The position numbers and the translations under genes were made by a program. The notes beneath the pieces are model-generated. The model was not told the origin of the DNA. It made no database searches and saw only the letters and a program-made list of their open reading frames with translations. Shown here piece after piece: positions 24,199-32,491 of a stretch of DNA of 64,000 nucleotides. Source of the DNA: an uncultured Paracoccaceae bacterium (GTDB lineage Bacteria > Pseudomonadota > Alphaproteobacteria > Rhodobacterales > Rhodobacteraceae). The stretch's first letter is position 1. The number at the start of each line of letters is the position of its first letter. The DNA lies in the NCBI GenBank assembly GCA_937916485.1, contig CALFSV010000255.1, positions 1 to 64,000 of the forward strand, read 5' to 3'.

Positions 24199-25688
24199 CC
24201 CATCACCTTTGTGCCAAGCTCATGCGCTTCGTTCGCAATCTTGCGGGCGCTGGCGTCGCGCAGTTCCTCGACCGTTCTGACACCCAACCGGGCCGCTCCG
24301 GTCCAGTCGCGGGTCTGCACCTTGGGCGACTTCATCCGTTCCGCTGCTGCCGGAATGGCATCGGCGTATTGCGGCAGCCACTGGGCCTGGGCGACGAGCA
24401 TCTCGTCCACCATCTGCCAGACCTCCTCTGGCGTGCAAATCGCGCCCACCAAAGGGTCGTGCAGGACCGCTTGCTTGAGGAGTTCGACATCCCCCGTCAT
24501 TGCGGCCTGCACGCTCATCCGCTGGACGTTGACAGAGGCGTTGCAGGTGGCCGCACAGGCCAGGGGAAGCTCGATCCCTTCCACCATGTTGATGCCAAAC
24601 CGATCCACGAAACCGGGGCTTTCGATGATGCAATCCTCGGGCAGGTTCTTGATGATGCCGCCGTTGCGGACGTTGAAATGGCCGCGATAGGTCCGGCCGG
24701 TTTCCAGCGCCTCCAATATCCAGCTGGCGTGCTCGTCCGTGCGGGGGCCGGACAGGGGTTGCCCTGCCTCGTCCAGAAACTTTGGAAAATCCTGTTCGAA
24801 CCAGTTCCGGTTCTCGGTGGTATAGCGCAGATAGCCGCCCGTCTCGCCGTGAATCCAGTTGTCCAGACTGATCCAGTCCATGATCTGATCGGGCCGCTTG
24901 CGGTACCAGGGCAGATACTCGCTCAGGTGTCCGTTGCTTTCGGTCGAGTAGTAGCCAAACCGTTTCAACACATCGATCCGCACCTTTTCCTGCTGCGAAA
25001 AGATCGGATGGGTTTCAAGGGCATTGATCAATTCATCACGCTCAATGCGACGCCCATCGTATATAATATCAATATACCATGTTTGATGGTTGATGCCGGA
25101 GCAGATGATATCAACTTCAGACATTGGCACCTTGAGGGCCGCCGCGATCTGGCGATGTCCGTTCTGGACGCCGTGGCACAGACCCACGGTATTGACCTTG
25201 CCATAGTCGAGGCATGCCCAGGTCATCATGACCATGGGGTTAGCGTAGTTCAGCAAAAGGGCGCCCGGCTCGGCCACTTCGCGAATGTCGCGGCAAAAGT
25301 CGAGCATGGCGGGGATACCGCGCTGACCGTAGAGGATCCCACCGGCGCAGATCGTATCGCCCACGCATTGGTCGACGCCGTATTTCAACGGAATGCGGAT
25401 ATCGTCGGCAAAAGCCTCGAGCCCGCCGATCCGCACACAGTTCATGACATAGCGCGCGCCCTCCAGAGCCTTTCGCCGGTCGGTTGTCGCCGTGACCACT
25501 GTCCCCAATCCGTTGACCGTCACGATCCGCTGAATGATCTGCTGGATCATGTCGAGGTTGTGGGCGTTGATATCGGTCAGGGCGATCTCGATATTCTCGA
25601 ACTCGGGCACCCGCAGGATGTCCGAGCACAGCTTTTTGGTGAACCCGACGCTGCCTGCGCCGATGATGCAAATCTTGAAATCGGTCAT
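24195..25688 (-). CDS. GH4 family glycosidase, CHGV-motif type (alpha-glucuronidase-like)
   Basis: A 497-residue family 4 glycoside hydrolase. NAD-binding motif IIGAGSVGFTKKL is at the N-terminus; the metal motifs are GLCHGVQNGH and SGINHQTWYIDI. GH4 enzymes need NAD+ and a divalent metal and act by transient C3 oxidation. In this family the four-residue metal motif correlates with specificity; CHG-x is the form I associate with alpha-glucuronidases, whereas CHSV marks alpha-galactosidases. It therefore probably differs in substrate from the GH4 paralogue two genes upstream. It overlaps both neighbours by ATGA. Substrate assignment is tentative. Confidence 0.85.
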   Translation of the reverse strand: MTDFKICIIGAGSVGFTKKLCSDILRVPEFENIEIALTDINAHNLDMIQQIIQRIVTVNGLGTVVTATTDRRKALEGARYVMNCVRIGGLEAFADDIRIPLKYGVDQCVGDTICAGGILYGQRGIPAMLDFCRDIREVAEPGALLLNYANPMVMMTWACLDYGKVNTVGLCHGVQNGHRQIAAALKVPMSEVDIICSGINHQTWYIDIIYDGRRIERDELINALETHPIFSQQEKVRIDVLKRFGYYSTESNGHLSEYLPWYRKRPDQIMDWISLDNWIHGETGGYLRYTTENRNWFEQDFPKFLDEAGQPLSGPRTDEHASWILEALETGRTYRGHFNVRNGGIIKNLPEDCIIESPGFVDRFGINMVEGIELPLACAATCNASVNVQRMSVQAAMTGDVELLKQAVLHDPLVGAICTPEEVWQMVDEMLVAQAQWLPQYADAIPAAAERMKSPKVQTRDWTGAARLGVRTVEELRDASARKIANEAHELGTKVMG

Positions 25689-27187
25689 GCTGCTAATCCT
25701 TGGTGGAGTGACATCAGATAGGTTCGGTGCGGCAGGCAGGCCGATGCCGCCCGGGTGTATTCGGACAGAAGCTGCTGATGCGTTTTGCGTGCCGCTGATC
25801 GGGCCTTTGGATCTCGTGCCATCGCGGCCTTGGCCACGTCACGCCGAAGCAGGCCAAGCCCGTCCAGCACCGGGGTATAAAGCTGCTCTTCCACATGCGG
25901 CAGGCCCATGGGAAAGGGGGCAAAGTCGGCCCGGACGGGCACGCGGCCTTGCCACGCCTCTAGCCTGTCGGTGACAGCCTTGGGATGACTGACGGCGACA
26001 TCCTGCCAAAACGCGGTATCCCGCCGTTCGGACACATAGTGCAGACGGATAAAGTCGCGGAAATCGTCGACCTGACGGCCTACGGCGGCGTTGTATTTCG
26101 CCGCCCCACCCTGCTGCCCGACCAGGCTGGTCAACAACATAAGCTGCACAATGGTGCCGTGGATCGAGGTTGCTTCCAAGGGCTCAAGGAATGATGAACT
26201 CAGGCCAAGAGCGACGCAGTTGCCGATCCAGGCGTCCTGCAACCGGCCTGCGTCGATCCGGATGTCATTGCGCGGCGCGATCGGTCGGCCCAACGCGGCC
26301 TCAATCTCGGCCTTGGCATCATCGGGAGAGGTGTGGGCATCCGAATAGACGTAGCCGCAGCCATAGCGACCTTGGGTCGGGATCTTCCACATCCAGCCCG
26401 ATCCCTGCGCCCAGGCAAGGGTAAAGGGATCGATCTCTTCCCCGTCTTTGATATCCAGCCAGAAAGGCATGGCCCGGTTGACCGGCAGCACGTCGGCATA
26501 GCTAAGCCATTTGGCATCAAGCGCCGAGATGACGCGGCGGCTGAACCCGGTGCAGTCGATGAACAGGTCCGCCGCGACGCTTCGACCGCTCTCCATTTTC
26601 AGGGCTGTAATCTTGCCGTCAGCGGTCTCGACCCCGACCACCTGATCATCGAGGACGGCCACACCCTGGGCCTGTGACTTGAGCCATGCCCCGGCGAGGG
26701 CCTGGTCAAAGTGGTAGGCGTAGTGGAACGGACCTGCCGGGATCAGACGCCCTGCCTTTTGGGCGAAAGGCGCGCGTTTGCGGTCCATCAGATGCCGGAA
26801 CAGATGCACCTCGGACACAGACCGGCCCGAGGCGACAGCGTAGAGGTCCAGACCTGCCCCCGCGACAGCGGCAGTATCGTCGATCGGCCCGTCATAACTG
26901 TGCCCGAGGGCCCGCCAGTCGCGATGACGAATACCGTATTTGATCGTCGCCCCGGTCGCCGCCAAAAACGCCTGTTCGTCCAGCCCCAGATGCCGCAGCA
27001 TTTGCCGGAAGACGGCCGTTGTCCCCTCGCCCACGCCGATCGTGCCGATCTTGCTCGACTCGATCACCGTGATGGCGGTGTCCTGTCCCTGACCTTTCCG
27101 CCGGGCGACATCACCCAGAATCAGGGCAGCAAGCCACCCGGCCGTGCCGCCACCAACGATGACGATATGGCCGGGCAGTTTGGTCAT
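25685..27187 (-). CDS. Tryptophan-halogenase-like FAD-dependent protein
   Basis: A 500-residue flavoprotein of the flavin-dependent tryptophan halogenase family. FAD motif GGGTAGW is at residues 12-18, GVGEGT at 51-56, the halogenase hallmark W-x-W-x-I-P as WMWKIP at 265-270, a lysine at the catalytic position (K83 in TIKYGIRHRDW) and a glutamate (E335 in FLEPLEATSIHG), corresponding to PrnA K79 and E346. All features needed for flavin-hydroperoxide/hypohalous acid chemistry are thus retained. It overlaps GH4 genes on both sides by 4 nt, so it is locked into a sugar operon. Its substrate is unknown; no flavin reductase is adjacent. Confidence 0.87.
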   Translation of the reverse strand: MTKLPGHIVIVGGGTAGWLAALILGDVARRKGQGQDTAITVIESSKIGTIGVGEGTTAVFRQMLRHLGLDEQAFLAATGATIKYGIRHRDWRALGHSYDGPIDDTAAVAGAGLDLYAVASGRSVSEVHLFRHLMDRKRAPFAQKAGRLIPAGPFHYAYHFDQALAGAWLKSQAQGVAVLDDQVVGVETADGKITALKMESGRSVAADLFIDCTGFSRRVISALDAKWLSYADVLPVNRAMPFWLDIKDGEEIDPFTLAWAQGSGWMWKIPTQGRYGCGYVYSDAHTSPDDAKAEIEAALGRPIAPRNDIRIDAGRLQDAWIGNCVALGLSSSFLEPLEATSIHGTIVQLMLLTSLVGQQGGAAKYNAAVGRQVDDFRDFIRLHYVSERRDTAFWQDVAVSHPKAVTDRLEAWQGRVPVRADFAPFPMGLPHVEEQLYTPVLDGLGLLRRDVAKAAMARDPKARSAARKTHQQLLSEYTRAASACLPHRTYLMSLHQGLAA

Positions 27188-28545
27188 GATGCCTTGCGCG
27201 CCTTGATCCGGGCAAACTCGGGCAACCAGTCGTCATGGGCCATCAGCAGATCATCCGTCAGGGCCCAGATCTGATCGAGATCCAGTTCCGCCGCCGTGTG
27301 CGGATCAAGCATGGCGGCATGGTAGATATGCTCGGGGTTCTCTTCGACCAGCGCCGCCACGGTCAGCTCCTGCACGTTGAGGTTCGTGCGGATAAGGCCG
27401 ATCAGCTGCGGCGGGATGTCCCGCACGACCGTTGGCTGCAACCCGTTGTCGTCCACCAGCACCGGCACCTCGACCGCCGCCCCATCGGGCAATTGGGGAA
27501 TATAGCCTTGGTTGCGGATGTTGCCGTAGATCACCGAAGGCTCACCCGTCACGACCGAGTTCATGATGGCCGAGGCGTATTCATGGCTAGGCTCTACCTT
27601 GATCGTGTTCGCCTCGCGGTAATCCTTGGCCTGCTTTTCCCAACGGTCGATCTGCTCGACACAACGCTTGGGATATTCGTCCAGCGGCAAGCCGAACTTT
27701 TCGATCAGATCAGGGCGGTCGCGCTTGATGAAATAGGGGGTGTATTCGGCGAAATGCTCAGAGCTTTCGGTCACGAAATAGCCCAGCCGCATCAGCATCT
27801 CGTAGCGCACCTTGTTGGGGCAGCGGGGGTTCCAGCTGGACGGCTTGGGAAAGCGACCTTCGCGGTAGCCCTGCTTGAGTGCGGGATAAAGATCCTTGTA
27901 GCTGCCGTCGGGCTGGCGATGTTCAAAGTTCAGATAAAACGCCATGTGGTTGATGCCACCTGCCCGGTAGCGAATATCAGACACTGGGATATCAAGGTCG
28001 CGCGCCAGCTCTTCTGCGGTGCCCTGCACCGAATGGCACAGGCCGACCTGACGGATTGTCGGATACTTTGCCCCGATCGCCCAGGTGTTGATCGCCATCG
28101 GATTTACGTATTGCAGCATGATAGCATGAGGGGCCACCTCAAGCATATCCTCGCAGATCGACCACAGGACCGGCACGGTCCGCAGGCCCCGCATGATGCC
28201 GCCAATGCCAAGGGTGTCTGCAATGGTCTGGCGCAGGCCATACTGCTTGGGCACCTCAAAGTCTGTAATGGTGCAGGGGTCATAACCCCCTACCTGGAAA
28301 CAGCAGACGACAAAATCGGCCCCTGCCAGGGCGCGGCGCTGATCAGTGTAAGTCTCGACCTTGGCCTTGACGCCAAGGGTGGAGGCCAGCTTGCCCACCA
28401 CGATCTCGGATTCTTCGAGCCGCTTTGGGTTGATGTCCATCAACCGGATTGTGGCATCCGACAGGGCATGGCGGTGCAGGATGTCACCTGCGATGTTCTT
28501 GGTGAACACGGTGCTGCCGGCTCCGATAAACGTTATGATTGTCAT
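27184..28545 (-). CDS. GH4 alpha-galactosidase (MelA-like)
   Basis: A 453-residue family 4 glycosidase. It starts ITFIGAGSTVFTKNIAGDIL (NAD fold) and has the metal motif CHSVQGTAEEL plus AGGINHMAFYLNFEH, the form found in MelA-type alpha-galactosidases. Activity should need NAD+, Mn2+ and reducing conditions, and hydrolyse alpha-galactosides such as melibiose or raffinose-type sugars brought in by the importer encoded just upstream. It overlaps the ATPase gene (4 nt) and the halogenase-like gene (4 nt). Confidence 0.92.
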   Translation of the reverse strand: MTIITFIGAGSTVFTKNIAGDILHRHALSDATIRLMDINPKRLEESEIVVGKLASTLGVKAKVETYTDQRRALAGADFVVCCFQVGGYDPCTITDFEVPKQYGLRQTIADTLGIGGIMRGLRTVPVLWSICEDMLEVAPHAIMLQYVNPMAINTWAIGAKYPTIRQVGLCHSVQGTAEELARDLDIPVSDIRYRAGGINHMAFYLNFEHRQPDGSYKDLYPALKQGYREGRFPKPSSWNPRCPNKVRYEMLMRLGYFVTESSEHFAEYTPYFIKRDRPDLIEKFGLPLDEYPKRCVEQIDRWEKQAKDYREANTIKVEPSHEYASAIMNSVVTGEPSVIYGNIRNQGYIPQLPDGAAVEVPVLVDDNGLQPTVVRDIPPQLIGLIRTNLNVQELTVAALVEENPEHIYHAAMLDPHTAAELDLDQIWALTDDLLMAHDDWLPEFARIKARKAS

Positions 28546-30167
28546 GTTGCTATCTCGAATGCTGCGCGGACGAGCCGCTTTGTGTAGTCGGTTTGCGGGT
28601 TAACGAGGACGTCCTTGACCAATCCCTCCTCAACGATCTTTCCATGCTGCATCACCATCACCCGGTGGCACAGCGCCCGCACGACCTTTAGGTCGTGGCT
28701 GATGAACAGATAACTCAGGCCCTTTTCGCGCTGCAACTTGCGCAACAACTCAATGATCTGGGCCTGAACACTCAGGTCGAGCGCGGAAGTCGGCTCGTCC
28801 AGCAGAATGAACTCGGGTTCAAGCGCGATGGCGCGCGCAATAGCTAGCCGCTGGCGCTGGCCTCCTGAAAACTCGTGCGGGAAACGATGGCTGATGGTGT
28901 CAGGCATTCCCGCGTCGCGCAACGCCTGCTTCATCCGTTCATACCGCTCGTCCGCATTGCGGCCGATGCCGTTGACCACCAGACCCTCTTCGATGATCTG
29001 TCGGACCGACATGCGCGGGTTCAGCGATGAGAACGGGTCCTGAAACACGATCTGCATACGGCTGCGATAGGGGCGCATCCCTTGCCGGTCCTTGGCCTCG
29101 ATCCCGTCGCCGCAGAAGGTAACGCGGCCCTCGTCCATATGGATCAGGCGGATCAGGGCCTGGCCAAAGGTGGTCTTACCCGAACCACTTTCCCCCACCA
29201 GCCCGAGGGTTTCCCCCCGCTTGAGGTCAAGGCTTAGCCCGTCAACGGCGATCAGGGGGTGATAGGTCCCCCGAAAGGCCCCGCCCCGGCGCAGCATGAA
29301 CTGAACGCGCACGCCCTCACCGACAAGAACACTGTCCTGAGCGTCGGCAAGCGGATTTGCGATCCCCTTGGGATCAGACGCCAGAAGCCGCCGCGTGTAG
29401 GCGTGTTGAGGATTGGAAAACACCTCTTCGGTCGGGCCGGACTCGCGGACCTCGCCGTGCTGCATGACATAGACCTGATCGGCGAATTGGCGCACCACGG
29501 TCAGGTCATGTGTGATCAGGATCACCCCCATGCCGTAACGGGCCTTGAGGTCGTCGATCAGATGCAGGATCTCGGCCTGCACGGTCACGTCCAGCGCCGT
29601 CGTCGGCTCATCCGCGATCAGCACATCGGGGCGGTTGGCCAGCGCCATGGCGATCATCACCCGCTGCCTTTGGCCGCCGGACAACTGGTGGGGATACTGG
29701 TTCACCCGGCTGGCCGGGTCCGGTATCCGAACCTCGTCCAACAGCTCGATCGCGCGGGCCATGGCGGCCTTTTTGGACAGCTTTTGGTGCAGGATCAGCA
29801 CTTCGCATAGTTGCCAGCCGATGGTGTAGACCGGGTTGAGCGACGACATCGGCTCTTGAAAGATCATCGAGATCCGGTTGCCGCGCAGCTGGCGCATCTC
29901 GCGGTCGGACAGATGAGCCATGTCCTTGCCGTCGTAGTATATATGGGTCTGGTCGCTGACGGTCGCCCGCTTGCTCAGCAAACGCATGATCGCCCGGGCG
30001 GTCACCGACTTGCCTGACCCGCTTTCCCCGACGAGTGCTGTGGTCTGCCCGCGAAACAGGGTAAAAGAGACGTCGCGAACAGCCTCCACATGCCCTCCAT
30101 CCACCTTGAAGGTCACCCCGACCTTCTGGGCGTCGATCACCGGAGCGGTATCCATGTTGGTGTTCAT
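28542..30167 (-). CDS. Fused ABC transporter ATPase (two nucleotide-binding domains), alpha-galactoside importer
   Basis: A 541-residue DppD-DppF-type fusion. Domain 1 has GESGSGKS, LSGGQRQRVMIAMAL and IADEPTTALD; domain 2 has GESGSGKTT, FSGGQRQRLAIARAI and LLDEPTSALD. This single chain supplies both ATPases of a peptide/nickel-type (Opp-class) importer, as in agp alpha-galactoside systems of rhizobia. Several in-frame starts exist; ATG 30167 has AGGA 8 nt upstream, overlapping the permease stop, and is preferred over 30176 and 30155. Confidence 0.92.
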   Translation of the reverse strand: MNTNMDTAPVIDAQKVGVTFKVDGGHVEAVRDVSFTLFRGQTTALVGESGSGKSVTARAIMRLLSKRATVSDQTHIYYDGKDMAHLSDREMRQLRGNRISMIFQEPMSSLNPVYTIGWQLCEVLILHQKLSKKAAMARAIELLDEVRIPDPASRVNQYPHQLSGGQRQRVMIAMALANRPDVLIADEPTTALDVTVQAEILHLIDDLKARYGMGVILITHDLTVVRQFADQVYVMQHGEVRESGPTEEVFSNPQHAYTRRLLASDPKGIANPLADAQDSVLVGEGVRVQFMLRRGGAFRGTYHPLIAVDGLSLDLKRGETLGLVGESGSGKTTFGQALIRLIHMDEGRVTFCGDGIEAKDRQGMRPYRSRMQIVFQDPFSSLNPRMSVRQIIEEGLVVNGIGRNADERYERMKQALRDAGMPDTISHRFPHEFSGGQRQRLAIARAIALEPEFILLDEPTSALDLSVQAQIIELLRKLQREKGLSYLFISHDLKVVRALCHRVMVMQHGKIVEEGLVKDVLVNPQTDYTKRLVRAAFEIAT

Positions 30168-30177
30168 CCCGGCCATC

Positions 30178-31338
30178 CTAGTAGGGGTCAATGGCATCGC
30201 GGAGGCCATCGCCAAGTGCGTTGAAGGCAAAGACGGTCAGCAGGACAAACCCGACAGGCGACAGAATCCAGGGATAGGACCCGATCACGCTGAAGGTGCC
30301 GGCGTCCTGCAACATCAGCCCCCAGGATATCAGCGGCGGTTTCACTGCAAAGCCAAGAAACCCCAGAAACGATTCAAGTAGGACGATGGTCGGTATGCCA
30401 AGGGTGATCGCCACGATCACATGGCTCATGACGTTGGGCAGGATATGTCGGGTGATGATCCGCCCGTCGTTGGCCCCCACAGCAAGGGCAGCCCGGACAT
30501 AGTCGACCTGACGCAGGGCCATGGTCTTGGACCGCACCTCCCGGCTTAGCTGGGCCCAACCCAGCCCCACGATCACCAGCACCACAAACGCCATGAACAG
30601 GGTCGATGGGGCAGTAACCGGGATCAGCGACGCGAGGGCGAGGTAGAGGGGCAGTTGCGGAAAGGCGAGAATGATCTCAACGAACCGCTGGAACCACATG
30701 TCAAACCGGCCCCCGATATAGCCAGAGGTGATCCCGGCCAACGTCCCGATGATGGTGATGAAGGTAATGCAGGTCAGCGCCAGCGCCAGGCTGATGCGGC
30801 TGCCGATGATCCCCCGGCTCAGGATGTCGCGGCCCAGACGGTCGGTCCCGAGGATGTGCAAGGGGCTTCCATCCTCGACCTGGATGAAATGCCGGCTCAT
30901 GGGGATGCCGAACATCCTGTATTCCCACCCCTTGGCGAACAGGACGATCCGCCGCGGGTTTTCGAAATCGGGCGCGGTCAGGGGTTGATAGGTCACCGGG
31001 TCCAACTCGTCGCTTTCGACGATGGGAAAGACCACCGGCAGCAGGCGCCAGCCCGACTGCGGCCCATCGCCCGGCACATGCCAGCTGATCCGGTCCGGCG
31101 GCGAAAAACCAACGTTCGGCGCCTTGGGGTCGACCGGGGCAAAGAAGGGGGCGAACAGCGCGACGGTCAGCAGGCTGACCACAAGGATCAGGCCCAGCAT
31201 TCCAGGCACCGACTTGCGCAGCCGACGCCAGACAAGGGACAGGTAGCTTTGGCTTTCGTTCGACACGGTCGAGATGCGCATATCCGCGCCTTCAGCCTCG
31301 TGCGCCAGGTCGGGAAGGGGATCGGGCAGCGTGCTCAT
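30178..31338 (-). CDS. ABC transporter permease, OppC-type, alpha-galactoside importer
   Basis: A 386-residue permease. A cytoplasmic N-terminus of about 35 residues leads to a first membrane segment (MLGLILVVSLLTVALFAPFF), then about 110 periplasmic residues including HILGTDRLGRDILSR, then five membrane segments with the EAA region SREVRSKTMALRQVDYVRAALAVGANDGRIITRHILPN. ATG 31338 shares its A with the TGA of the upstream permease gene. It pairs with that permease. Confidence 0.92.
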   Translation of the reverse strand: MSTLPDPLPDLAHEAEGADMRISTVSNESQSYLSLVWRRLRKSVPGMLGLILVVSLLTVALFAPFFAPVDPKAPNVGFSPPDRISWHVPGDGPQSGWRLLPVVFPIVESDELDPVTYQPLTAPDFENPRRIVLFAKGWEYRMFGIPMSRHFIQVEDGSPLHILGTDRLGRDILSRGIIGSRISLALALTCITFITIIGTLAGITSGYIGGRFDMWFQRFVEIILAFPQLPLYLALASLIPVTAPSTLFMAFVVLVIVGLGWAQLSREVRSKTMALRQVDYVRAALAVGANDGRIITRHILPNVMSHVIVAITLGIPTIVLLESFLGFLGFAVKPPLISWGLMLQDAGTFSVIGSYPWILSPVGFVLLTVFAFNALGDGLRDAIDPY

Positions 31339-32363
31339 CAATCGTTCCCAACCCGAATGCGAGGATCAAGCAGCGCAAGCATCATGTCAGCGATGATGTT
31401 CCCGATGATCAGTGTCGCCCCCAGAACCAGCAGGAGGGTCGCCGTTACATAAACATCCCCAATGCCCATGGAGCCCACAATGGCGGGACCGACGGTGGCG
31501 AGCGAAAAGACAATCGCCACCTCGATCTCGCCGGTCAGCATGTAGGGCATGATGACCCCCTGATAGGCGACAAGAGGGTGCAGGGCGTTGGGCACCGCAT
31601 GGCGCATGATGACGCGGCTTTCGGGCAGACCCTTGGCCCGGGCGGTTTCGACATATTGCTGGTTCAGCGTGTCCAGCAGGTTCGCCCGCATCACCCGCAT
31701 ATTGTAGGCCAGACCGCCAAGGGTGGCGATAAAGACGACAGGCCAGACGTGTTCGATTAGGTTCCACAGCTTGGCCCAATTGAACTGCATGAAACCCAGC
31801 CAATAGTCCTGCCCGCCATAGCGGCTCGAATAGAAACTGCCCAGCTCCTGCACGTTCAGCCGGAAGGCCAGGACATAAAGGATGATCAGGGCCAACAGGA
31901 ACCGGGGGATTGTCATCCCAAGGAACGAGATGAAGCTAAGCACCGTATCGGTCCAGCTATACTGGCGGGTGGCAGCCAGAATGCCAAAGCTGATGCCAAG
32001 GAGTGAGGCAAAGAAATGGCAGGTCAGGGCCAGCAGGATTGTCCGGGGCAGACGCTCGCCTACCACTTCGGAAACCGGCTTGTTGTAAAAGAATGAGTGA
32101 CCGAAATCGCCGCGCAGCACGATCCCGCTGATCCAGCGAAAGTACTGGATGACCATAGGATCGTTGAGGCCATTCTGTTCGCGGTATTGTTCGGCCGCGG
32201 CATCGGCGGCAGCGGTCGATGCATTGCCCTGCGTGATCATGTTCGAGCGGATGAAGTCCGCATAATCGCCAGGCGGCGCCTGGATGATCGCAAAGGTGAT
32301 CATGCTCATGATCAACAGGACCGGGATCGCCTGGAGGAGCCTGATACCTAGGAAACGAAGCAT
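31338..32363 (-). CDS. ABC transporter permease, OppB-type, alpha-galactoside importer
   Basis: A 341-residue permease with the OppB layout: N-terminal membrane segment LLQAIPVLLIMSMITFAII, the family phrase PPGDYADF, a large periplasmic segment, and the EAA region MRANLLDTLNQQYVETARAKGLPESRVIMRHAVPNALHPLVAY. Its gene begins 128 nt after the binding-protein gene, past a GC-rich hairpin, and is followed without a gap by its partner permease. Confidence 0.93.
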   Translation of the reverse strand: MLRFLGIRLLQAIPVLLIMSMITFAIIQAPPGDYADFIRSNMITQGNASTAAADAAAEQYREQNGLNDPMVIQYFRWISGIVLRGDFGHSFFYNKPVSEVVGERLPRTILLALTCHFFASLLGISFGILAATRQYSWTDTVLSFISFLGMTIPRFLLALIILYVLAFRLNVQELGSFYSSRYGGQDYWLGFMQFNWAKLWNLIEHVWPVVFIATLGGLAYNMRVMRANLLDTLNQQYVETARAKGLPESRVIMRHAVPNALHPLVAYQGVIMPYMLTGEIEVAIVFSLATVGPAIVGSMGIGDVYVTATLLLVLGATLIIGNIIADMMLALLDPRIRVGND

Positions 32364-32447
32364 CTACCGACCTTTCGGGTCACGGGACAGAAGGTGAATT
32401 GAGCGGGGGCTTGGGCTTGCCCCAGACCGGGCCAACTTGGGGGTGAA

Positions 32448-32470
32448 GGGCGAGGCACGAGACCCCGCCC
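32448..32470. other. GC-rich stem-loop between binding-protein and permease genes
   Basis: Arms GGGCGAGG (32448-32455) and CCCCGCCC (32463-32470) pair over 7 of 8 positions around a 7-nt loop. It lies 22 nt past the binding-protein stop codon. No T-tract follows, so it is more likely a stability or attenuation element raising binding-protein mRNA relative to the rest. Confidence 0.5.
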
Positions 32471-32491
32471 TCCACAAGGGAGGACCCTTGG

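Noticed and set aside
24222..28587. Long plus-strand frames opposite the two GH4 genes
   Set aside because: Antisense shadows of strongly coding minus-strand genes that have catalytic motifs.
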